Shown here piece by piece: positions 24,885-32,376 of a stretch of DNA of 64,000 nt (position 1 is its first letter; every line of letters starts with the position of its first letter). The position numbers and the translations under genes were made by a program. The stretch is from Secundilactobacillus yichangensis (GTDB lineage Bacteria > Bacillota > Bacilli > Lactobacillales > Lactobacillaceae). The notes below the pieces were generated by a model, which searched no databases, was not told the origin of the DNA, and saw only the letters and a program-made list of their open reading frames with translations. The stretch is from assembly GCF_016861565.1 (NCBI RefSeq), contig NZ_BOLK01000009.1:49088-113087 (forward strand), written 5' to 3'.

Positions 24885-25724
24885 ATGGAAAACACTCTTG
24901 AAAATGCGCTTAAATTAGCCTCTCAAGGCGTGCCGGTTTATCCCTTAGCGACTAACAGTAAAGTGCCATTAAAGGGTACTCACGGCTATAAGGATGCCAC
25001 TACTGACAATGAACAGATAACAGCATGGTTTAACAATAATCAGCAATTAAATGTGGGTCTGGCCTTATCGCCAGCCCTTTTGCTAGTAGTTGATTTAGAC
25101 CGGCAACATGCCAGTGGGTATGACGGCATTACCGCCTTTAATCAGTTAAATAAGCGATACGGGAACAGCACTGAAAACCCTTTGCACACCTACGCCTTAA
25201 AGACACCCCGTGATGGTATTCACTTGTTTTATAAGTTGCCAGATAGCGTAAATATTCCCAATAAACCACTGGCAAGTTTCAGCCAGCAGTTACGTGATTA
25301 TAAAGGGATTGATGTTATTACCACTGGCACACCAGCGCCTTTAACAGTCACAAAAAATGGCCGATATGAAACGATTGCCGGCACAGGGGTAACAAATATA
25401 GGGGATGCGATTGAATGCCCCAACTGGCTGTTAATGTTGCTCACCTCAGAGCCTAAGCAGATACAGCACTACCGTACATCAACTCACAAAACGTGGGCTG
25501 GTGAACTACTGGATAACGTGTTTAAACCGAATGCTGATGTTGGCAATCGTAACGTGTACTTAACATCCGTTTGTGGCAAGTTATTGCGAACAGGTAGTAG
25601 CTCATCCGTTGCTTATGATGCCTTGTGTACAGCAAATAGTAATTTGCCTACACCGTTACCAGATAAAGAAGTTAATCAGATATTTAAATCAGTTTTGAAA
25701 AGAGAAATGCAGAAAGTGAGGTGA
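24885..25724 (+). CDS. Bifunctional DNA primase/polymerase (prim-pol) domain protein
   Basis: Replication protein of 279 residues, opening with the prim-pol pattern LASQGVPVYPLATNSKVPLKG and a WF....NVGLAL block. The catalytic acidic pair is in LLVVDLDRQH, and a later block TPRDGIHLFYK fits the family. The downstream neighbour is a VapE-type ATPase; the pair primes and unwinds satellite and plasmid origins in related elements. Only six bases separate the two reading frames. Confidence 0.88.
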   Translation: MENTLENALKLASQGVPVYPLATNSKVPLKGTHGYKDATTDNEQITAWFNNNQQLNVGLALSPALLLVVDLDRQHASGYDGITAFNQLNKRYGNSTENPLHTYALKTPRDGIHLFYKLPDSVNIPNKPLASFSQQLRDYKGIDVITTGTPAPLTVTKNGRYETIAGTGVTNIGDAIECPNWLLMLLTSEPKQIQHYRTSTHKTWAGELLDNVFKPNADVGNRNVYLTSVCGKLLRTGSSSSVAYDALCTANSNLPTPLPDKEVNQIFKSVLKREMQKVR

Positions 25725-25729
25725 GTTAG

Positions 25730-27118
25730 TTGATACCTGACAAAGAAACTAAGGCGTTAATGAGCCAACGTGACCAAGCCACAGCTAAAGCCTCAGACGA
25801 TTGGACAACTCAATTTAGCGTTACCAATAATGGCGGCGTTCGAGTGCGATCGTTGTTTAATATCCGCTTAATTTTGAAAAATGACTCGCTATTAAAAGGG
25901 TTGCTGGCCTTTGATGAGTTTGCCGATCAGATTGTAAAGACTAAGGCTATTACTGAATTGCACATCTCAAAAGGTTTTTGGAGTGATGCCGATAGTTCGC
26001 TAGTTCGCAGTTATATTGATGAGAAGTATAAGTTATTGTTTTCCGGTGATAACTTAGCGGATGCCATTACAGCCGTAGCGCACCAGCAAACTTTCAACCC
26101 CGTCAAACAGCGAATAGAAACGGTTAAATGGGATGGCAAGCCCCGTGCTGCTAATTACTTTATCGACTATCTAGGCGCTGAGAATAATGACTATACCAAG
26201 GCCATTACTAAGCTATGGCTAACTGGCTTAATTGGGCGTGTCTATGAGAATGGCATCAAGTTTGAAATAGTCCCAATATTGGTAGGCAAACAAGGTATTG
26301 GCAAAAGTACTTGTCCTCGTAATCTCTACCCTGATAAATTTAATGAAACGCTAGAGGGCATGGGCAAGAGCAAGGATGATTACCAGAAACTACAAGGCAG
26401 TTGGATTGTTGAAATTGCCGAACTATCAGCCATGAAAAAGACCGATATTGAGGGTGTTAAATCATTTATCAGTGCTCGTTTTGATACGTACCGTAATAGC
26501 TATGGCCGGTTTGCTACTCAGCACCCACGTAAGTGTGTTTTTATCGGCACAACTAACCAGCAGGACTTCTTAAAAGATGCCACTGGTGAGAGGCGTTTTT
26601 ATCCGATTAAATGCGGAGTTAATCAACCAACTAAAAATGTGTTTAAGCCTGATCACAACGACATTTTACAGGTATTGGCAGAAGCAAAAACGTGGTTTGA
26701 TAGTGGCGCTCAAATGTTTCCTGATAAGACTACGGCTAAAGCTGCTGAAAAGTATCAGAGTGAAGCCAGCGTTATAGATTTAACACGGGATGCAATCGTA
26801 GACTATCTCAATATGAAAGTTCCTGATAACTGGGATAAATTAACCACCAGTACGAAGCAAAGCTATGTAGAACACTACGGGCATGAATGGGACTATGTAA
26901 AAGCTAAGATCAGTGCCACTCTTGTGCCTTTAGGCCGGACAACTACCCGTGAAATTATGGCAGTGGTATTTCACATTACTACTGATGGCTATTTAAGAGG
27001 CCGAACTAATTCAAATGCCAAGAAAATTAAACTCATCATGGATAACATTGATGGCTGGGAAAAGAATAACAATGTGGTCATTAATGGTAAACGAGCTAGA
27101 GGCTATATAAGAACCTAA
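25730..27118 (+). CDS. VapE/VirE-family P-loop ATPase, replication helicase-like
   Basis: 462-residue protein of the virulence-associated E family, common in phages and in pathogenicity islands of the SaPI/PICI type. Walker A is GKQGIGKS (186–193). Downstream blocks include LQGSWIVEIAELSAMKKTDI and FIGTTNQQDFLKDATGERRF, typical of the family. The start is TTG, overlapped by a GAGGTGAG site. Its 3' end abuts an iteron-rich region, the usual place for a satellite origin. Confidence 0.9.
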   Translation: MIPDKETKALMSQRDQATAKASDDWTTQFSVTNNGGVRVRSLFNIRLILKNDSLLKGLLAFDEFADQIVKTKAITELHISKGFWSDADSSLVRSYIDEKYKLLFSGDNLADAITAVAHQQTFNPVKQRIETVKWDGKPRAANYFIDYLGAENNDYTKAITKLWLTGLIGRVYENGIKFEIVPILVGKQGIGKSTCPRNLYPDKFNETLEGMGKSKDDYQKLQGSWIVEIAELSAMKKTDIEGVKSFISARFDTYRNSYGRFATQHPRKCVFIGTTNQQDFLKDATGERRFYPIKCGVNQPTKNVFKPDHNDILQVLAEAKTWFDSGAQMFPDKTTAKAAEKYQSEASVIDLTRDAIVDYLNMKVPDNWDKLTTSTKQSYVEHYGHEWDYVKAKISATLVPLGRTTTREIMAVVFHITTDGYLRGRTNSNAKKIKLIMDNIDGWEKNNNVVINGKRARGYIRT

Positions 27119-27137
27119 TACAAAGTTCTTATAAATA

Positions 27138-27313
27138 ACGTGTGTAACCCGTGTACGTGTGTAAAACGCTGATGTACCAACGTTTGTAAGACTGCCTACC
27201 CGTGTAGTACGTGTGTTAACGTGTGTAATTACTACACGGGTTACACACGTTAACTAATTGCCAGAAACGTTGATATGACAGTTACTTACACGTTAAACAC
27301 ACGTTACACACGT
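27138..27313. repeat. Iteron array, putative origin of replication of the island
   Basis: ACGTGTGTAA occurs at 27138, 27155 and 27219, with variants at 27180 (ACGTTTGTAA) and 27209 (ACGTGTGTTA). The inverted form TTACACACGT is at 27241 and 27304, with partial copies at 27286 and 27294. A perfect 12-bp inverted repeat ACCCGTGTAGTA (27198–27209) / TACTACACGGGT (27230–27241) flanks the centre. Direct and inverted iterons right after the helicase gene are typical of Rep-dependent origins. Confidence 0.78.
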
Positions 27314-27358
27314 TGTTTGCAAAAACTTTAAAATAGATAGAAATGTGAGGTAAAAACC

Positions 27359-27775
27359 ATGCGAAAATTAACTGAAATGGATAAATCAATTTTACGGATG
27401 CTTCATAGTGGTGCAGACAATAAAACCAGTAAAGATAAGCTCATGGGAGGTACTGGCCTTTCATTGAGGCAGGTACAGGATTCAATTGCCGTTTTACGAG
27501 ATTATGGTATTCCAATCATGGCAAGTCGCACCCCAAACGATTCAGGGTATTATATTGCTACCAGTCAAGAAGAGTTAGAGCACGGTATTGCACAGTATAA
27601 GAAACAAGTAGCAACATCCGAAAAGAGCATTGCTACGCTTGAAAGAATTGACATGCAACACTATCTAAGTAAGGCCGTAGAACAGCCTGAGTTATGGAAG
27701 CTGATAGGTTCGGATGTCATTGAAGTTACTACCACCAGTGATAGTGCAACCTTTCGAGTTAAAGACACCTTGTGA
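27359..27775 (+). CDS. Putative winged-helix DNA-binding protein
   Basis: 138-residue protein. The N-terminal half looks like a helix-turn-helix with wing (MLHSGADNKTSKD, TGLSLRQVQDSIAVLRDYGI, then DSGYYIAT), similar to domains that choose between rule sets in phage regulators. The C-terminal half is helical and charged. Just downstream of the origin, with GTGAGG upstream. Function unknown; a replication or transcription regulator is likely. Confidence 0.6.
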   Translation: MRKLTEMDKSILRMLHSGADNKTSKDKLMGGTGLSLRQVQDSIAVLRDYGIPIMASRTPNDSGYYIATSQEELEHGIAQYKKQVATSEKSIATLERIDMQHYLSKAVEQPELWKLIGSDVIEVTTTSDSATFRVKDTL

Positions 27776-27787
27776 GGTGATAGAAAA

Positions 27788-28102
27788 GTGAAAAAGTATA
27801 TTGATACAGCTACTTTGTTTCAAATTCGGGACTTTATGGAACACGCTGATATATACCGCTATCAGCAGGCACGGGTGGCCGGTCTTATTGAAGAAGTGCT
27901 CGCTACGGATGATAACCATTTAGATGATTTAGTAGGCAAGCACATCCGTTATATTGCCTTGCTTGAAACTGATATAGCCAAACTATCGCATGACGTGAAC
28001 AACGGCTTAGTTGATATTAATGCTTTAACTGATCGGTTAAACCGTTTGGTAGCTAACACGATTGAGGCCAGCTCAGTGAAAGACCAGTATTTAAACAGAT
28101 AA
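27788..28102 (+). CDS. Hypothetical island protein
   Basis: 104-residue, mainly helical protein (FQIRDFMEHADIYRYQQARV). No recognised domain. Twelve bases after the previous stop and about ten before the next start, so co-transcribed. GTG AGGTGA-like ribosome-binding site precedes the ATG. Confidence 0.6.
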   Translation: MKKYIDTATLFQIRDFMEHADIYRYQQARVAGLIEEVLATDDNHLDDLVGKHIRYIALLETDIAKLSHDVNNGLVDINALTDRLNRLVANTIEASSVKDQYLNR

Positions 28103-28113
28103 GAAGTGATTTG

Positions 28114-28728
28114 ATGATTAAGCCACGCTACACCGCAAAAGAATTAGCTGCTATTGAGGGCGATCATGATGTGATGCACTGCAAGGATAAGAATTGCTCA
28201 ATCTGTAATGCTTACTGGCGGTATGCTACCCACCTTAGAGAGCAGGCCAACGAGCTTGACCCATTAACTACCGCTACTGGCAAGAAGCCAATAAAGAGCT
28301 GGATACAAGAGCAGTATAGGGCAGGTAAATCAGTCCGAGAGATAGCTTTCAACGTCAACTGGGATGATGATGAGGTTATTGACTACCTACGAGAACGCAA
28401 GCTGTATCATGAGCCGAAACGGGTACACCGCAGATCACGCCCAGAGCCAGTTCAAATTGAGTTACCCCTAGGCACAACAAAGACAGCTAAAACTATCCAG
28501 CAAGAGCAGTATCAAATGACTAAGCTAGTTTGGTCTGGACTAAGCAGGCAAGCCATTGCTAAACGGATGAACAAAACAGTAACAGCAGTTGGCCGGTATA
28601 TTAACACTCATGATATGCCAGCGGTTAACCAGCATCCGTTTTCCTTGTTTGAAGTAACATACAATGGCAATCAACACCGGTATTTTGATAAGGCTGGTAA
28701 TGAATATGAGTTAACTAGATTGGAGTAA
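28114..28728 (+). CDS. Putative DNA-binding protein with two helix-turn-helix segments
   Basis: 204-residue protein. A short Cys motif (HCKDKNCSIC) lies near residue 25. A first helix-turn-helix-like segment is near SVREIAFNVNWDDDEVIDYL and a second near SRQAIAKRMNKTVTAVGRYI, with a basic linker between them (KRVHRRSR). Two HTH units in one chain suggest a regulator or small-terminase-like DNA-binding protein; I cannot decide. ATG at 28114 was chosen over TTG at 28111. Confidence 0.55.
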   Translation: MIKPRYTAKELAAIEGDHDVMHCKDKNCSICNAYWRYATHLREQANELDPLTTATGKKPIKSWIQEQYRAGKSVREIAFNVNWDDDEVIDYLRERKLYHEPKRVHRRSRPEPVQIELPLGTTKTAKTIQQEQYQMTKLVWSGLSRQAIAKRMNKTVTAVGRYINTHDMPAVNQHPFSLFEVTYNGNQHRYFDKAGNEYELTRLE

Positions 28729-28733
28729 TAAGC

Positions 28734-28904
28734 ATGGAGCTAAAGAATTGGTCAATGATACAGGAGCAACTATTATGGCGGTCAGTTAGCGCCTTACGCC
28801 GTATATTTAAAGACTATCAGCACATTAGGGGCGTTAAGATTCAAGTTTTTATGAACGACAACATTAACGAACCTAGTTACACGTATGAAGATAAACTCGA
28901 GTAA
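28734..28904 (+). CDS. Hypothetical 56-residue island protein
   Basis: Short frame starting MELKNWSMIQEQLLWRSVSA, six bases after the previous stop and preceded by TGGAG. Unrecognised. Ends just ahead of a terminator, so it is probably the last gene of the operon. Confidence 0.5.
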   Translation: MELKNWSMIQEQLLWRSVSALRRIFKDYQHIRGVKIQVFMNDNINEPSYTYEDKLE

Positions 28905-28906
28905 AT

Positions 28907-28938
28907 AAAAGGCGCTCTCAATCACGAGGGCGCTTTTT
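28907..28938 (+). terminator. Terminator of the island's early operon
   Basis: AAAAGGCGCTCTC / GAGGGCGCTTTTT hairpin with one G-U pair. Confidence 0.88.
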
Positions 28939-29002
28939 GTCAGGAAAGGCTACTTTTCTTTATTGATTTAGGCAATATTGCGAACAATATAGGGGTGAAA
29001 AT

Positions 29003-29581
29003 ATGAATTATCGAACCGCTGAAAAGCATTTACGAGTTGATTTAAAGAGCGTTATAAAGCTAGTAAAGGCGCATAGTAATCACTGCTACATGGAATATAA
29101 CGAATACTATAACGGTCAAAAGATAATGGTGTTTGTGGAAGCTGATTTGAACCAGCGATATTGCAAGTTGAATGGCAAGCTAATTGAGCTGACTACAACG
29201 CTTTGTAACTATGGCAGCATCCGTTACTGGTTTACCTGTCCTGTTTGCGGCGGCCGCTGTCGAGTGATCTATTGGCAAGGTCAGTACGATTACTGGGCTT
29301 GTCGTAAGTGTTTAAAGCTGGTTTATCGTAGTCAGCAGGCTACCAAGTCGGACTTTGTATTTTGGTACGACAAAGCTATAAAAGTTGCTCACATAATAGA
29401 TTCTAATTTAAATGCTGAACCAATGGACTTTCTATTTTGCTCTCACTTATGGTGGCTGTTTCCTGATAAGCCTAAGTATATGAAGCTGGCTAAATATGAA
29501 CGCTTACGTAATCAATTTTGTAAGTACGCTGAAATCGGGCAGCAGTTAGATCAGAAAGAACTATCTCGACTGAAACTGTAA
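29003..29581 (+). CDS. Zinc-ribbon protein of unknown function
   Basis: 192-residue protein. The middle carries a clear four-cysteine ribbon, CPVCGGRCRVIYW then ACRKCLKLVYRSQ about 20 residues later, surrounded by aromatic residues. Ribbons of this shape occur in uncharacterised phage and plasmid proteins. Transcribed on its own after the operon terminator. I can offer no function beyond probable nucleic-acid binding. Confidence 0.65.
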   Translation: MNYRTAEKHLRVDLKSVIKLVKAHSNHCYMEYNEYYNGQKIMVFVEADLNQRYCKLNGKLIELTTTLCNYGSIRYWFTCPVCGGRCRVIYWQGQYDYWACRKCLKLVYRSQQATKSDFVFWYDKAIKVAHIIDSNLNAEPMDFLFCSHLWWLFPDKPKYMKLAKYERLRNQFCKYAEIGQQLDQKELSRLKL

Positions 29582-29604
29582 CCATGTTTGGATGATGGTA
29601 ATTG

Positions 29605-29712
29605 ATGGTGAAAAGTACCCGTAAATACAAGCCTGTTGATGCAGCAAAGAGCCTAGTAAAAATGTTAGCAAATGCAAGCGTTGATAAAGTACGTCAAGCC
29701 TATGAACACTGA
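29605..29712 (+). CDS. Possible 35-residue peptide or gene remnant
   Basis: Short basic frame (MVKSTRKYKPVDAAKSLVKM) with only a weak ribosome-binding site. The DNA GAGCCTAG.AAAA..TGTTAGCA recurs near 29907, so it may be a decayed duplicate rather than a gene. Confidence 0.25.
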   Translation: MVKSTRKYKPVDAAKSLVKMLANASVDKVRQAYEH

Positions 29713-29742
29713 TATAAAGGAAACTAGACTGCAACAAGAAAC

Positions 29743-29766
29743 GCAACAGTGTTGCAACGTGTTGCA
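29743..29766. repeat. Overlapping GTTGCA palindromes
   Basis: GCAACAGTGTTGC (29743–29755) overlaps TGCAACGTGTTGCA (29753–29766); further GCAAC/GTTGC half-sites flank them. Looks like a regulator-binding array or hairpin. Confidence 0.45.
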
Positions 29767-30150
29767 CTCGAAACGCAACAACAAATAGCCCGAACGCATG
29801 AGGTTTCAGAGGCTTGCTGTAGTGCTGTGTTGCAATAAAGACCCTAAGAAAACCTAAGGTAAATGTTCGGAATTGTTAAGGCATTTTGATAAAACGGATG
29901 CAACAGAGAGCCTAGCAAAACCTAGCAGAATGTTAGCATTATTAGGATGTTTCTTTCTATGTATAATACTTTAAAATGCCAATAAATTTAGAACCAATAT
30001 TTGATGTATGCGGAGATTCTGGAGTCCCTAAAAAAGGGTATTCAGACATTTCTAACACCCTAAAAAGGTTATTTTGAGATTATTGAAAAAGTATTTTTTG
30101 AAAACAATCTTTTGTGTGCAGTCTTATGAATAGCTATTTATCAAGGCTTA

Positions 30151-30184
30151 CAAGTGCACCATTTTAGTAGGGTGCACACTTTTT
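30151..30184 (+). terminator. Terminator within the island's gene-free region
   Basis: GTGCACC / GGTGCAC stem followed by ACTTTTT. Confidence 0.7.
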
Positions 30185-30278
30185 GGTTACTTTCATGCCC
30201 TGATAGTGTGCAACAGAGTACACAACATGAGAAACGCATTCTAAGCCATCGTTCGCTGATTAAGACTATAAATTATAG

Positions 30279-30311
30279 ATACCGTATCTATACAGTATCC
30301 ATACGGTATCT
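30279..30311. repeat. Three phased 11-bp repeats ATAC.GTATC
   Basis: ATACCGTATCT, ATACAGTATCC and ATACGGTATCT in direct tandem, 11 bp apart; each core is palindromic or nearly so. One helical turn spacing suggests cooperative binding of a dimeric regulator. Confidence 0.55.
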
Positions 30312-30442
30312 CAATTGTTGTTAATGCTGATTGCCAAGTTACTTTGCTGAGGTACTAGTATGATGAAAGTGGCCTAGAATAACGCTATAATATGATTAAT
30401 TACAAAATAAAATTTTGACGTTTTGTAAGCATACAATTAGTA

Positions 30443-30472
30443 AATGGCTACCTTTATCAGGTAGCCGTTTTA
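30443..30472 (+). terminator. Terminator ahead of the right-end gene
   Basis: GGCTACC / GGTAGCC hairpin followed by GTTTTAA. Its stem shares GGCTAC with the putative integrase arm sites. Confidence 0.6.
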
Positions 30473-30561
30473 ATCTATAAAGTTATTGTATTCAGAAATG
30501 CAACTCGAATGAAGTTAATGTATGTAAAAGCCTACCAACTTACGCTTTCGGGGGTACGTAA

Positions 30562-30924
30562 ATGCAATATAAAGAGGTTAAAACGTTAATAGAATATTAC
30601 CAATTAGCCCATATACAAGTTTATGCAGGTAATAGCTTCATACAGGCTGGTATTAAGCCTAATAAGCAGTACGAACCAGCAAAACGGTTTGTAAACATGA
30701 TTGAAAACGGGTTTAATTGCCTAGATCAGCAAGAATTAAAAGCCTTTAAACTTGGCTTTGTTGAACACGCTAGCAGTAACGTGGCTGCCCTACGAATGAA
30801 TTGTAAGAACACCAATCAGTATTACCATTTAAGACATAATGCAGTGGTAAAAATAGGACAATACTTAGATAACAATATTGAATTTAAGGACTGGTATAAT
30901 CGTGGTAGCCAGTCAGTAATTTAA
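30562..30924 (+). CDS. Hypothetical protein, possible ArpU/RinA-like transcriptional activator
   Basis: 120-residue, mainly helical protein at the right end of the island. The C-terminal half (VAALRMNCKNTNQYYHLRHN) looks like a sigma-region-4-type helix-turn-helix, the arrangement found in phage late activators of the ArpU/RinA kind. The assignment is weak and positional. Preceded by GGGGGTACGTAA. Confidence 0.45.
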   Translation: MQYKEVKTLIEYYQLAHIQVYAGNSFIQAGIKPNKQYEPAKRFVNMIENGFNCLDQQELKAFKLGFVEHASSNVAALRMNCKNTNQYYHLRHNAVVKIGQYLDNNIEFKDWYNRGSQSVI

Positions 30925-30932
30925 TTGGATAA

Positions 30933-30957
30933 AAAAACATCCGCTATTAACGGATGC
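30933..30957 (-). terminator. Minus-strand hairpin terminator near attR
   Basis: Read leftwards, GCATCCG / CGGATG stem is followed by seven T. Confidence 0.6.
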
Positions 30958-30959
30958 AA

Positions 30960-30973
30960 CCAATCGGCCGGCG
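30960..30973 (-). promoter_or_regulatory. TGCCGGYCGAATGG motif, copy 3 (near attR)
   Basis: Minus strand CGCCGGCCGATTGG, two changes from copy 1. Lies 20 bases left of the arm-site array. Confidence 0.4.
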
Positions 30974-30992
30974 AATATTTATTACATTTTCG

Positions 30993-31034
30993 TGGCTACG
31001 GTTTTGGCTACGGTTGGCTACGAAAATGGCTACG
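30993..31034 (+). repeat. Probable integrase arm sites, right end
   Basis: Four copies of TGGCTACG at 30993, 31005, 31015 and 31027, all in the same orientation as the two near attL, spaced 10–12 bases. Confidence 0.65.
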
Positions 31035-31075
31035 ATTTGATAGTTTTAAATATGTGTAGATCGAATTGAAGACAG

Positions 31076-31123
31076 AAAAAAATCAGTAACCACGGTGTTT
31101 AGAACACTGCATGGAAACTGATT
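31076..31123 (-). terminator. tRNA-Lys terminator supplied by the island
   Basis: Minus strand AATCAGT...ACTGATT with inner CCATGCAGTGTT / AACACCGTGG pairing and a T-run. Similar but not identical to the copy at 20985–21031. Confidence 0.7.
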
Positions 31124-31129
31124 AGTGGT

Positions 31130-31148
31130 TTGTGATGGGCAGTCAGGG
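31130..31148. other. attR (right attachment site)
   Basis: The second copy of the 19-bp TTGTGATGGGCAGTCAGGG, overlapping the acceptor end of the intact tRNA-Lys. Confidence 0.88.
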
Positions 31149-31208
31149 GATCGAACCCTGGACCCACGGATTAAGAGTCCGTTGCTCTGCCAGCTGAGCT
31201 AACTGCCC
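31136..31208 (-). tRNA. tRNA-Lys, anticodon CTT
   Basis: 73-nucleotide cloverleaf on the minus strand: acceptor GGGCAGT / ACTGCCC with discriminator A, D arm GCTC...GAGC, anticodon loop CTCTTAA (anticodon CTT at 31173–31175), T arm with GGTTCGATCC. CCA is not encoded. The 3' end is the integration site of the island and remains intact. Confidence 0.96.
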
Positions 31209-31262
31209 ATATCAGGTTTTGAAGCCTTGTAATTAAGCGCTCTGTCTTAATCAACGTTTACT

Positions 31263-31291
31263 AATATATCATGTTAAAAAGTGATTGGCAA
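31263..31291 (-). promoter_or_regulatory. Promoter of tRNA-Lys
   Basis: On the minus strand TTGCCA (31291–31286) and TATATT (31268–31263) with 17-base spacing, upstream of the tRNA. Confidence 0.75.
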
Positions 31292-31456
31292 CTACTTTTT
31301 GCAAAAAAGTGGCAGAATATTTAAAGTTATGAATAAGATGCAGGAATCAGAAGCAATTCGGGGGAATAGTTGTATCATACAAATATATGTCGTCTTTTAA
31401 GCGATAAACCTTTGGTACGCGCTAGATTAGGCCGTTTCGCGTAATGTAAAATACTG

Positions 31457-31465
31457 TGATATAAT
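31457..31465 (+). promoter_or_regulatory. Extended -10 promoter of the wal operon
   Basis: TGATATAAT, with no convincing -35 seventeen bases upstream. Confidence 0.6.
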
Positions 31466-31614
31466 GAACCTTGTGCAGGTCTTATCTAAATGGACCCGCC
31501 ACTACTTGAATGCTCCTGCGCGGCCCGTGCTACTGCGTTGGAATGACCGAAAAGCACCTAAACTTAAAATTATTATACTTGAACGAATCGTTATCTGAAG
31601 GAGGACATGTTCAG

Positions 31615-32337
31615 ATGAAAAAAGTTATTCTCGTTGTCGATGATGAAAAACCAATTACTGATATTGTAAAATTTAACCTAACTAAAGAAGGATACGAAGT
31701 GGTCGTCGCCCATGATGGTGAAGAAGCACTTAAACAAGTTGAAGAAGTTAATCCAGATTTGATTATCCTGGACTTAATGCTACCTAAGATCGATGGGCTG
31801 GAAGTTGCCCGTCAGGTACGGATGAAGCATGATATGCCGATTATTATGGTAACTGCCAAGGATTCGGAACTAGACAAAGTTTTGGGTTTGGAGCTCGGTG
31901 CCGATGATTACGTAACTAAACCTTTCTCAAACCGTGAACTGGTTGCTAGAGTGAAGGCTAATTTGCGTCGGCAAAATACGGTTAACGCCGCCCAGCCTGA
32001 AGAAGAGGAAAATAAAGACATTGAAATTGGTGATTTGGTGATTCATCCAGATGCCTATTCTGTCACAAAACGGGGTCAAAATATCGAGCTGACTCACCGT
32101 GAATTTGAATTATTGCATTATTTGGCCCAGCATATTGGCCAAGTCATGACGCGTGAGCATCTGCTTCAGACGGTATGGGGCTACGATTATTTTGGTGATG
32201 TTCGAACGGTCGATGTTACCGTACGTCGGCTTCGTGAAAAAATTGAAGATAATCCCAGTCACCCAACCTGGTTAGTCACCCGTCGCGGTGTGGGATATTA
32301 TTTACGGAATACTGAAAGCGAGTCAGGCCAGGCGTAA
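31615..32337 (+). CDS. walR: Response regulator WalR (YycF)
   Basis: Essential OmpR-family regulator of cell-wall turnover, paired with WalK. The 240-residue protein has a receiver domain (VVDDEKPI; phospho-acceptor D53 in [12 protein letters not shown] in VTKPF) and a winged-helix DNA-binding domain ([26 protein letters not shown]). Start ATG 31615 follows AAGGAGG. First gene of walRKHI with walJ and htrA following, the conserved Firmicutes locus. Confidence 0.98.
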   Translation: MKKVILVVDDEKPITDIVKFNLTKEGYEVVVAHDGEEALKQVEEVNPDLIILDLMLPKIDGLEVARQVRMKHDMPIIMVTAKDSELDKVLGLELGADDYVTKPFSNRELVARVKANLRRQNTVNAAQPEEEENKDIEIGDLVIHPDAYSVTKRGQNIELTHREFELLHYLAQHIGQVMTREHLLQTVWGYDYFGDVRTVDVTVRRLREKIEDNPSHPTWLVTRRGVGYYLRNTESESGQA

Positions 32338-32376
32338 TTCTACGCGTGCCAGGGCGTTTAAGGGGTAAACGGTAGC

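Larger units (their letters stand above)
29713..30561. other. Gene-free ~850-base region in the island
   Basis: No convincing coding sequence. It holds overlapping GTTGCA palindromes (29743–29766), CCTAG.AAAACCTA repeats (near 29840–29930), a terminator (30151–30184), a phased 11-bp triple repeat (30279–30311) and a second terminator (30443–30472). The two terminators suggest short untranslated RNAs. Confidence 0.65.
21043..31148. mobile_element. Integrated phage-satellite-like island in tRNA-Lys(CTT), ~10.1 kb
   Basis: Bounded by a 19-bp direct repeat, the right copy lying in the 3' end of an intact tRNA-Lys. Contents in order: tyrosine integrase, CI-like repressor, Cro-like protein, excisionase-like protein, small ORFs, prim-pol, VapE-type ATPase, iteron-rich putative origin, small regulators, zinc-ribbon protein and a possible late activator. 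No large terminase, portal, capsid, tail, holin or lysin is present. Size and gene order fit phage-inducible chromosomal islands or a reduced prophage; satellite status is an inference. Confidence 0.85.
31209..31614. other. Intergenic region between tRNA-Lys and walR
   Basis: Contains the leftward tRNA promoter and a rightward extended -10 promoter (31457–31465) for walR, leaving a leader of about 140 bases before the walR start. No gene seen. Confidence 0.65.

Noticed and set aside
27138..27313. CRISPR array
   Set aside because: Repeats are 10 bp, present in both orientations and irregularly spaced; they fit origin iterons, not CRISPR repeats with spacers. No cas genes anywhere in the window.
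28114..28728. Small terminase subunit
   Set aside because: Two HTH-like segments are suggestive, but no large terminase or packaging gene accompanies it and the family match is not evident; left as a DNA-binding protein.
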